A model generated the notes under the pieces. The model searched no databases. It was not told where the DNA came from and was given only the letters and a program-made list of their open reading frames with translations. A stretch of DNA of 12,948 bases from Clostridia bacterium (GTDB lineage Bacteria; Bacillota; Clostridia; UBA1381): assembly GCA_017420825.1 (NCBI GenBank), contig JAFQNU010000222.1, positions 1 through 12,948 on the forward strand, in the 5' to 3' direction. The position numbers and the translations under genes are program-made. Position 1 is the first letter of the stretch; the number at the start of each line of letters is the position of its first letter. Positions 7,048 to 12,948 of the stretch are shown here, one piece after another.

Positions 7048-8073
7048 ATGAATAAAAGTGATTTTTATTACGAGCTTCCGGAAGAGCTTATCGCACAGGA
7101 GCCATTATCTGAGCGTAGCTCTTCAAAACTTATGAAATTAAATAAAGAAACGGGAGAAATCTCCCATAAGCGTTTTAATGATGTTGTGGATTTATTAAAC
7201 CCTGGAGACTGTCTTATATTAAATGACTCTAAGGTTATTCCTGCAAGATTATACGGTATAAAGGAGGGTACGGGCGGTGCAATTGAGTTTTTACTGCTCC
7301 ACAAGCACTCCCTTGACACATGGGAAGTTATCTTAAAACCCGGAAAACGTGCAAAACCCGGTTCAGTCTTTATTTTCGGAGACGGAAGGCTAAAGGCTGA
7401 AGTATTAGAGGTTATTAATGATGGCAACAGACTTGTAAAATTTATATATGATGGAGTATTTGAAAATATATTAGATGAGCTCGGCGAAATGCCTCTTCCT
7501 CACTATATCACAAAAAAACTTGAAGACAAAAATCGTTATCAGACGATCTATGCTAAAAATTCAGGTTCCGCCGCAGCACCCACAGCAGGTCTGCACTTCA
7601 CAGAACAATTACTTGCAGATATCAAAGCAAAGGGTGTCAATATAGGATATGTAACCTTGCATGTAGGACTTGGCACATTCAGACCTGTAAAAGCAGATAA
7701 TATACTTGAACACAAAATGCATTCAGAATTTTATATACTTCCACAGGAAACTGCCGAGCTTATAAATAAAACAAAAGCATCAGGTCATAAGGTTATATCT
7801 GTCGGTACAACAGCAACAAGAACACTCGAAACAGCAGGATTAGACGGTTTCCCATTAAATGAACAAACAGGGTGGACAAATATTTTTATATATCCCGGCA
7901 AAAGCTTCAATGTCATTGACGGTCTTATAACAAATTTCCACCTCCCCGAATCAACTCTTATCATGCTTGTGAGTGCCCTGGCAGGCAGAGAAAATGTGCT
8001 TAATGCATATAACGAAGCAATCAAAGAAAAATACCGCTTTTTCAGTTTTGGAGATGCAATGTTTATACAATAA
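7048..8073 (+). CDS. queA: S-adenosylmethionine:tRNA ribosyltransferase-isomerase QueA
   Basis: QueA transfers and isomerises the ribosyl part of S-adenosylmethionine onto 7-aminomethyl-7-deazaguanine in tRNA, forming epoxyqueuosine. The product from ATG 7048 has 341 residues, the usual family length, and starts with the typical SDFYYELPEELIAQEPL. Other family blocks are LILNDSKVIPARLYG, AAPTAGLHFTEQLL and TLHVGLGTFRPV. A strong AAGGAAAGGA stands just upstream, so an in-frame TTG at 7021 that lies inside a hairpin is not the start. It precedes tgt by 20 bp, the enzyme for the earlier base-exchange step in the same pathway. Confidence 0.97.
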   Translation: MNKSDFYYELPEELIAQEPLSERSSSKLMKLNKETGEISHKRFNDVVDLLNPGDCLILNDSKVIPARLYGIKEGTGGAIEFLLLHKHSLDTWEVILKPGKRAKPGSVFIFGDGRLKAEVLEVINDGNRLVKFIYDGVFENILDELGEMPLPHYITKKLEDKNRYQTIYAKNSGSAAAPTAGLHFTEQLLADIKAKGVNIGYVTLHVGLGTFRPVKADNILEHKMHSEFYILPQETAELINKTKASGHKVISVGTTATRTLETAGLDGFPLNEQTGWTNIFIYPGKSFNVIDGLITNFHLPESTLIMLVSALAGRENVLNAYNEAIKEKYRFFSFGDAMFIQ

Positions 8074-8093
8074 ATTACAGAAAGGCTTTAATT

Positions 8094-9227
8094 ATGTTTG
8101 AAATATTACACACAAACGGACTTGCACGATGCGGACGTTTTCACACCGTACACGGAACAGTAGAGACACCTGTTTTTCAGAACGTAGGTACACTTGCCGC
8201 AATAAAAGGCGGTTTATCAGCACAGGATTTAGAAAAAAACGGCTGTCAGATCGAGTTATCAAACACATATCATCTTCATCTTCGCCCCGGTGATAAGGTT
8301 ATAAAGGATATGGGCGGACTTCATAAGTTTATGAACTGGAATAAGCCAATACTCACCGACAGCGGCGGCTTTCAGGTGTTTTCTTTGGCAAAACTCAGAA
8401 AAATAACCGAAGATGGTGTAAGCTTTAATTCACACATTGACGGAAGACGTATATTCATGGGGCCTGAAGAAAGTATGCAAATACAATCAAATCTTGCTTC
8501 AACAATCGCAATGGCATTTGATGAATGTGTTGAAAATCCTGCCCCCTATGATTATGTAAAAAAATCATGTGAAAGAACATATCGTTGGCTATGCCGATGT
8601 AAAATCGAGATGGACAGACTCAACAGTATGGAAGATACCATTAACAAAAATCAGCTCCTTTTTGGTATTAATCAGGGTGGAACATACGATGATTTGAGAA
8701 TAAATCACATGAAGGAAATTGCAAAGCTTGATTTACCCGGTTACGCAATAGGCGGTCTTGCTGTTGGTGAAACGCATGAAGAAATGTACCACATACTTGA
8801 TGTCGTTCTTCCCCACGCACCCGAAAATAAACCAAGATACTTAATGGGAGTTGGTACTCCATCAAATATTATTGAAGGTGTTGCAAGGGGTATTGACTTC
8901 TTTGATTGTGTTATGCCGTCGAGAAATGCACGTCACGGATTTATATTTACATGGAATGGGACTATAAATCTTATGAATCAGAAATTTGAAAGAGACCCCT
9001 TACCCATAGACCCAAATTGCGGTTGTGAAGCATGCAGAAACTATTCAAGAGCGTATATCAGACATCTGTTCAAAGCAAAAGAACTTCTTGCAATGCGTCT
9101 TGCGGTAATACACAATCTATATTTCTATAATGAGCTTGCTGCAAAAATCAGAGAAGCAATAGAAACTGATACATTTGAACAATTCAGACAAAAATATTCC
9201 CCCATGCTTGATGAAAGAATAAAATAA
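8094..9227 (+). CDS. tgt: tRNA-guanine transglycosylase
   Basis: Bacterial Tgt swaps guanine 34 in the anticodon of GUN tRNAs for the queuosine precursor preQ1; QueA then completes the next step. The 377-residue protein has the catalytic base D89 in LTDSGGFQVFSL, the nucleophile D271 in FFDCVMPSRNARHG, substrate-pocket glycines in GYAIGGLAVGE, and zinc ligands C309, C311 and C314 (NCGCEAC) plus H340. Length is normal. AGAAAGG stands a little upstream of the ATG. It is the last gene of the plus-strand run and ends just before a bidirectional terminator. In many Firmicutes yajC and the secDF genes follow tgt; here a convergent sugar operon follows instead. Confidence 0.97.
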   Translation: MFEILHTNGLARCGRFHTVHGTVETPVFQNVGTLAAIKGGLSAQDLEKNGCQIELSNTYHLHLRPGDKVIKDMGGLHKFMNWNKPILTDSGGFQVFSLAKLRKITEDGVSFNSHIDGRRIFMGPEESMQIQSNLASTIAMAFDECVENPAPYDYVKKSCERTYRWLCRCKIEMDRLNSMEDTINKNQLLFGINQGGTYDDLRINHMKEIAKLDLPGYAIGGLAVGETHEEMYHILDVVLPHAPENKPRYLMGVGTPSNIIEGVARGIDFFDCVMPSRNARHGFIFTWNGTINLMNQKFERDPLPIDPNCGCEACRNYSRAYIRHLFKAKELLAMRLAVIHNLYFYNELAAKIREAIETDTFEQFRQKYSPMLDERIK

Positions 9228-9236
9228 AAAAAACAA

Positions 9237-9267
9237 TACCGGCAATGCCCAATTTGCATTGCCGGTA
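9237..9267. terminator. Bidirectional intrinsic terminator between tgt and the convergent operon
   Basis: TACCGGCAATGC (9237-9248) and GCATTGCCGGTA (9256-9267) form a perfect 12-bp stem with a 7-base loop. On the minus strand it is followed by TTG and eight T, an excellent terminator for the sugar operon. On the plus strand the tail is the weaker AATTTTCATT, still adequate to end the ruvA-tgt transcript. Confidence 0.88.
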
Positions 9268-9274
9268 ATTTTCA

Positions 9275-10213
9275 TTAGTTACATTCTGCTGTAAGCGGAC
9301 CTGCAAGCTCTTTTAAATAGAAAAGCTTACCCGGAAGTGTCGGCATAAAGCTTGAAGTAATATTCATGTCAGGGCCATAATGAAGAGTTGTCAAAAAACT
9401 CATTCCCTGCCAACCCATACCTCTGCCCAATGCTCCATCACAACCGCCAATAATTGTGTCAGCCTGAAGGAATAATCCAGGGCCTATTGTGTTTGCGCTA
9501 CAAGGCACAAGTGTCGTTCTGCTCTTAAAGCTTGTTATTGCATTTTGCTCAATTGTTAACGGATGCAATTTTGCACCAATTCTGTAACACTGCTTTTTCC
9601 ACTCATCAACTGATGAAAATTCATCTGCAAAGTGCGGCTCCCAAAACGCAATATGACATGCTCTTCCGATACCGAAAACAAGTACCAATTTTGCTCCCTC
9701 AGCCTTTAATTTCGCAATTTTTTCAGGATATGTAGGAAGATTTTCCTTTGTCGCAAAGTTTCGCTGTGAGGGCGGAATTGTATTCTCTCCAAGCTTATCA
9801 AAAAATGCCTGTTTCATACTGTATTCAAATGACGCAGGATTATCATTCGGCAATGTGTTTCCTTCACCGTCTGCCCACTCGTCCATATTAAATGTGTATA
9901 CGTGGTCACATTTAATATTCCATGCGTTTAAGAAGTAAACTGCCCACTTATACATTCCCATAGGTCCTACAGGAAGAATCATAGCAAGCTTTTCTCCCCT
10001 GTCACGAGCCTCTTTAATTTTTAAAGCAATCTCATGTCCCATAAGAGTGTCAAATTCATAGATATTTTCACACTCAACGGGTGTAAAGTCCTTGTGCCAG
10101 AAATCCTCACGCACTACTCCCTTTTCACAACATTCATCAATCTTTTTCATGTTCCAACCCTTAGGATAAAATCCTTCGAGCAAGCTTCCCTTTACTGTAC
10201 TTAAAAAATCCAT
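9275..10213 (-). CDS. Divergent NagB-like sugar-phosphate isomerase/deaminase
   Basis: The 312-residue protein belongs to the glucosamine-6-phosphate deaminase / 6-phosphogluconolactonase fold. It shows the NagB-like MDEWAD (D111 is in the place of the NagB proton-shuttling Asp) and GIGRACHIAFWEP (181-193), matching NagB GVGxDGHIAFNEP. The His (H187) and Glu (E192) are kept, but the Asp-Gly before the His is Ala-Cys and the Asn is Trp. The N-terminal loop LPVGPMGMYKW replaces the Ser/Thr-rich phosphate loop of NagB. It is also longer than typical NagB (about 240-270 residues). It is therefore a paralogue with an altered site, and substrate and reaction are unknown. The start is the ATG at 10213, seven bases after GGAGGG; an earlier in-frame ATG (10228) overlaps that site. 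It is the last gene of the four-gene minus-strand operon and ends at a terminator. Confidence 0.8.
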   Translation of the reverse strand: MDFLSTVKGSLLEGFYPKGWNMKKIDECCEKGVVREDFWHKDFTPVECENIYEFDTLMGHEIALKIKEARDRGEKLAMILPVGPMGMYKWAVYFLNAWNIKCDHVYTFNMDEWADGEGNTLPNDNPASFEYSMKQAFFDKLGENTIPPSQRNFATKENLPTYPEKIAKLKAEGAKLVLVFGIGRACHIAFWEPHFADEFSSVDEWKKQCYRIGAKLHPLTIEQNAITSFKSRTTLVPCSANTIGPGLFLQADTIIGGCDGALGRGMGWQGMSFLTTLHYGPDMNITSSFMPTLPGKLFYLKELAGPLTAECN

Positions 10214-10230
10214 TATTTTTCCCTCCATTT

Positions 10231-11058
10231 TTATGCTTTACCGTTGCTACCAAAGAGTTGCATTTTCCCTTTTACAATCTCTTTTACAGCATTTTTTCCA
10301 TCATTAAACAAAATTTCGTGATTTGCACTCTTTAAATATGCCTCACGCAAAGCAACACACATTTCAGTACAAATGTTTATCTTTCTGATACCATTCTTAA
10401 TTGTATTTTTGAAGTCCTCATCTGACAAGCCGCTTCCGCCATGAAGAACAAGCGGTTTATTACTGATTTCATAAATATCTGCAAGACGATTTATATCAAG
10501 CTTAGGCTTTTTCTTATATTGTCCGTGAGCTGTACCGATAGCAACTGCCAATGCGTCAATATCCGCACGTTCAATGAAATCATTTACCTGTTCCACATTT
10601 GTATACATTTCCTCAATTCCGTCATCGGCTCCGCCCTCTGCTCCTCCGACATGACCAAGCTCTGCCTCAACACTTACACCCTTTTTATGTGCAATAACAC
10701 TTATTTGCTTTGTATTAGCTATATTTTCTTCATACTCTAAAGCACTTCCGTCATACATTACCGAAGAAAATCCCGAATTTATTGCTGTTTCTATTTTTTT
10801 GTAATCTGTTCCATGGTCAAAGTGCAGACATACAGGAACACTTGCTTCCTTTGCAATCTTGTTCATTATTAATGCCGCATAGTCAAACGGAATAAGCGGA
10901 AGATGAACCTCTGCAACACCAAGAATTAACGGAGACTTCTCCTCTTCTGCAGCCTCTATAATACCTCTTGCCATTTCAAGATTTAGCATATTGAAAAGTC
11001 CTACGCCATACTTTCTTTCTTCGGCATCCTTTAAAATTTCCTCTAATGTTACCAACAT
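10231..11058 (-). CDS. Class II ketose-bisphosphate aldolase (FbaA/GatY/KbaY family)
   Basis: This zinc-dependent aldolase should cleave a ketose 1,6-bisphosphate (fructose-, tagatose- or related) into dihydroxyacetone phosphate and an aldehyde. The 275-residue protein begins MLVTLEEILKDAEERKYGVG as in the family. It has HFDHG with the catalytic Asp D81 and zinc ligand H82, SVMYDGS (99-105), EAELGHVGG (131-139), AIGTAHGQY with zinc ligand H178, and LHGGSG with H206. All metal ligands are present. Sequence alone does not separate fructose from tagatose specificity or from IolJ-like activity. The ribosome binding site AAGGGGG overlaps the last codons of the upstream kinase gene, whose stop is six bases before this ATG, so translation is probably coupled. 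It most likely performs the final cleavage of the operon's pathway. Confidence 0.92.
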   Translation of the reverse strand: MLVTLEEILKDAEERKYGVGLFNMLNLEMARGIIEAAEEEKSPLILGVAEVHLPLIPFDYAALIMNKIAKEASVPVCLHFDHGTDYKKIETAINSGFSSVMYDGSALEYEENIANTKQISVIAHKKGVSVEAELGHVGGAEGGADDGIEEMYTNVEQVNDFIERADIDALAVAIGTAHGQYKKKPKLDINRLADIYEISNKPLVLHGGSGLSDEDFKNTIKNGIRKINICTEMCVALREAYLKSANHEILFNDGKNAVKEIVKGKMQLFGSNGKA

Positions 11059-11064
11059 TTATAT

Positions 11065-12006
11065 TTACCCCCTTGCTTTTATAAACTCCATTGTTTCATC
11101 ATATGTTTTTATACCTGTTGTAGCACCCTTAGCCATTACGCAGTGTGCTCCTACAGCATTTGCAAACACCATACAATCTTCGACCCTTTCATCCCTTGCA
11201 AAAGCTGATAAAAAGCCTGAACAAAAGCTATCACCTGCGCCTATAGTATCAACAGGATTTTCTATGAAGTATGAAGGGAATATCTTTCCTTTTTCTTCTC
11301 CTTCTTTTCTTAGATAACTGCCTTTTGAACCCAACTTTATAATTACATTTTTTACACCCTTTGAAACAAATACATCAGCAATTTCCTCAGGCTCTTTTTT
11401 ATCTGCTATGCAAACTGCCTCATCAATGCTCGGCATCAGATAATCAATGTACGGCATAGACATATCCAAGAGCTTTCCCCACTGATTTTTTTCATCCCAA
11501 CAGACATCAAGAAATGTGGTTTTACCCATTTCTTTACACTTTTTCAGGAATTTCATTGTTCCTTCTCCGTCAAAGGCATCAAGTAAAAATGTACCTGTCA
11601 CAAAAACCATATCACACTGTTCAATAACACTGTAATCTATATCACTTTCCGAAAAAACGGCATTTGTTCCTGTGCAATGGAAAAATGAACGTTCTCCGCA
11701 ATCATCTACCATAAGTACCGATGCAGATGTCTGTACTTTGTCATTCACCCTCAACCCTGCAGTATCAACTCCTGCCTCCAGAAGCTTACCCTTTAAATAC
11801 TCGCCGAACATATCCTTTCCTATCATGCCGACCATACAGGATTTTACACCAAGTTTTTTTAAATTAATTGCAGCTGTCATTGCATTTCCGCCGTTACACA
11901 TGGAAATAGAATCAACCTGTACAAGAACACCCTTTTTCGGATATTCAGAAACAGTCTCAACAATCGCATCTGCAACCAATATTCCGACACATGCTACTTT
12001 TTTCAT
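11065..12006 (-). CDS. PfkB-family carbohydrate kinase
   Basis: A ribokinase-like sugar kinase of 313 residues. The N-terminal GGNAMTAAINLKKLG (39-53) is the first PfkB signature and binds substrate. DTIGAGDSFCSGF (253-265) is the second, with the anion hole and catalytic base D259. A VGMIGKDMFGEYL block (59-71) is also typical. The family covers ribokinase, fructokinase, 1- and 6-phosphofructokinases and IolC, and I cannot assign the sugar. The gene begins inside the end of the deacetylase gene (ATGA overlap at 12003-12006), with GAGG eight bases upstream, and is followed six bases later by a ketose-bisphosphate aldolase. That pairing suggests it makes the bisphosphate the aldolase needs, or primes the incoming sugar. 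Confidence 0.92.
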   Translation of the reverse strand: MKKVACVGILVADAIVETVSEYPKKGVLVQVDSISMCNGGNAMTAAINLKKLGVKSCMVGMIGKDMFGEYLKGKLLEAGVDTAGLRVNDKVQTSASVLMVDDCGERSFFHCTGTNAVFSESDIDYSVIEQCDMVFVTGTFLLDAFDGEGTMKFLKKCKEMGKTTFLDVCWDEKNQWGKLLDMSMPYIDYLMPSIDEAVCIADKKEPEEIADVFVSKGVKNVIIKLGSKGSYLRKEGEEKGKIFPSYFIENPVDTIGAGDSFCSGFLSAFARDERVEDCMVFANAVGAHCVMAKGATTGIKTYDETMEFIKARG

Positions 12007-12701
12007 GGCAACAACCTCATCGGTACAACCTTAGGCCATACAAGTTCTTGTGTAAAACCTTCTGCGTAACCCACACCACACTGCAAGCCTCTGAATCTTG
12101 AACAGGTACGAACAAATTCAGCAAAATCAATATGGTCGTGGTCTCTCATCCATTTCAACTGACTCTCATGACATTCAAGCATCTGTATTTTTAACTCGAT
12201 TTCGTCTGTTATATCCACATATTCTGTCGGATTAAAATTCATTCCTGCAAGATTATCCATATAGAAAATAGGAACAACCGCTGCTTTTCCGCCTGCCCCG
12301 TACTGTGGTACACTTGCCGCAAACGATGCGTCAAACACGAGTTTTGACACAGCAAGATGGTCAGGCATATAATCTGTAGGGCTGTGTGTGATTATAAAAT
12401 CAGGCTGTACCTTTCTTATAAGCTCAACAATCTTATCTCTCTGTTCTATATCACAACCATTAGGAAGTAAATCGCCAATATCAAGCGACACAACCTCAAT
12501 TCCCGCTAAAGCACCTGCTTTTTTCGCCTCATTTGCCCTCATTTCCCTTAACTCATCGGGCGGAATAATCTCATGTCCCATATTACCGTTGGCAACATGA
12601 CACACCGTAACCTTATCACCACGTTTAACACATTTTGCAAGTGTTCCGCAGCAAGAAATTTCAATGTCATCAGGATGACACCCTATTGCAAGCACGTTCA
12701 T
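12003..12701 (-). CDS. PIG-L/LmbE family N-deacetylase
   Basis: Zinc hydrolases of this family remove the acetyl group from N-acetylglucosaminyl compounds (for example MshB, BshB and PIG-L). The 232-residue product from ATG 12701 starts MNVLAIGCHPDDIE: H9 and D12 are zinc ligands and D11 the likely base. The third ligand is H115 in HSPTDYMPDHLAVS. Length fits the family. The start is decided by AAAGGAG seven bases upstream; an extended frame back to 12761 would read through that site and the promoter region. It is the first gene of the minus-strand operon and overlaps the kinase gene by four bases. With kinase, aldolase and NagB-like partners, a catabolic role on an N-acetyl amino sugar or its phosphate is likelier than thiol-cofactor synthesis, but the substrate is not shown. 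Confidence 0.92.
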   Translation of the reverse strand: MNVLAIGCHPDDIEISCCGTLAKCVKRGDKVTVCHVANGNMGHEIIPPDELREMRANEAKKAGALAGIEVVSLDIGDLLPNGCDIEQRDKIVELIRKVQPDFIITHSPTDYMPDHLAVSKLVFDASFAASVPQYGAGGKAAVVPIFYMDNLAGMNFNPTEYVDITDEIELKIQMLECHESQLKWMRDHDHIDFAEFVRTCSRFRGLQCGVGYAEGFTQELVWPKVVPMRLLP

Positions 12702-12726
12702 TATATCACTCCTTTTCTTATTTCTG

Positions 12727-12732
12727 ATTATA
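12727..12732 (-). promoter_or_regulatory. Candidate -10 box of the deacetylase operon
   Basis: A perfect TATAAT on the minus strand lies 25 bases before the deacetylase ATG, but the hexamer 17 bases upstream (ATAAAA) is a poor -35. A second minus-strand TATAAT at 12753-12758 also lacks a good -35. A good -10 without a -35 is common for promoters that need an activator, and a divergent AraC-type gene is next door. Confidence 0.5.
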
Positions 12733-12733
12733 C

Positions 12734-12762
12734 TTGACTTTCTGCTATTTTTATTATACAAT
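12734..12762 (+). promoter_or_regulatory. Promoter of the AraC-type regulator gene
   Basis: TTGACT (12734-12739), 17 bases, TACAAT (12757-12762) form a near-consensus sigma-A promoter reading right. Transcription would start near 12769, leaving a leader of about 63 bases. Its -35 box is one base from the minus-strand TATAAT of the deacetylase operon, so polymerases on the two promoters would compete. Confidence 0.7.
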
Positions 12763-12784
12763 TATTTTAAAATTATGTATTTAA

Positions 12785-12809
12785 CAATGATTACGTTTTT
12801 TTTATCATT
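12785..12809. promoter_or_regulatory. Short dyad in the regulator leader
   Basis: AATGAT and ATCATT flank a T-rich stretch (ACG plus eight T) upstream of the regulator start and upstream of the sugar-operon promoter. It could be part of a binding site for the AraC-type protein. The arms are only six bases in an AT-rich stretch, so chance is likely. Confidence 0.2.
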
Positions 12810-12831
12810 TTGTTCGCAAAAGAGGGATTAT

Positions 12832-12948
12832 ATGTTTGAAACTCAATTAATAAAACAAGAAATAACAATAAAAGGCTTTAACAGTATATATTATTTTGAA
12901 TTTGGCAAGGATTTTTCTCACGCCCCGGAAAGACACGATTTCTGGGAA
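12832..12948 (+). CDS. AraC-family transcriptional regulator, N-terminal part only
   Basis: The frame is open from ATG 12832 to the window end (39 codons), with AGAGGG five bases upstream. The visible residues include YYFEFGKDFSHAPERHDFWE, the histidine- and aromatic-containing opening of the N-terminal cupin-like ligand-binding domain found in many Firmicute AraC-type sugar regulators. The C-terminal double helix-turn-helix that would prove the assignment lies outside the window. It is divergent from the deacetylase operon across 130 bp and is the natural candidate for its activator, sensing the sugar or a pathway intermediate. The gene is cut by the window edge; no truncation within the sequence is implied. 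Confidence 0.75.
   Translation, partial: MFETQLIKQEITIKGFNSIYYFEFGKDFSHAPERHDFWE

Noticed and set aside
12003..12761. Longer deacetylase starting at 12761
   Set aside because: The extra 20 residues would be translated across the AAAGGAG site and the TATAAT box, and the family protein begins at MNVLAIGCHPDD.

Overview
The window comes from a low-GC, AT-rich Gram-positive chromosome, most likely an anaerobic Clostridia-type Firmicute. The evidence is the strong AGGAGG-type ribosome binding sites, the standard code with frequent TTG and GTG starts, the ruvCAB / amidase / queA / tgt gene order, and protein sequences typical of that group. I see no rRNA, tRNA, CRISPR array, insertion sequence or phage gene.

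Left part (1-2973, minus strand). argG (argininosuccinate synthase) is followed by argH (argininosuccinate lyase); together they make the last two steps of arginine synthesis. A good promoter lies upstream of argG, and a perfect 14-bp hairpin separates the two genes. Downstream of argH is a small ORF of unknown function whose 5' end looks damaged: it has either an in-frame amber codon or a one-base slip. A possible next gene is only just entered at the window edge.

Middle part (3089-9227, plus strand). ruvC is followed, after its own promoter, by ruvA and ruvB (Holliday-junction resolution and branch migration). Then come a secreted three-domain N-acetylmuramoyl-L-alanine amidase and queA and tgt (queuosine modification of tRNA). 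From ruvA on, the genes are close together and co-directional, probably one long transcript. It ends at a bidirectional terminator at 9237-9267.

Right part (9275-12701, minus strand). Four tightly packed genes read, in transcription order: a PIG-L/LmbE-type N-deacetylase, a PfkB-family sugar kinase, a class II ketose-bisphosphate aldolase and a divergent NagB-like sugar-phosphate isomerase/deaminase. A divergent AraC-family regulator, cut by the right window edge, sits across a 130-bp promoter region. I infer an AraC-controlled catabolic operon for an N-acetylated amino sugar or a related compound: deacetylate, phosphorylate, isomerise/deaminate, cleave. The substrate is not evident. The NagB-like enzyme lacks an active-site aspartate and the usual phosphate loop, which makes this operon the most unusual part of the window. 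The left and middle parts are ordinary housekeeping genes.
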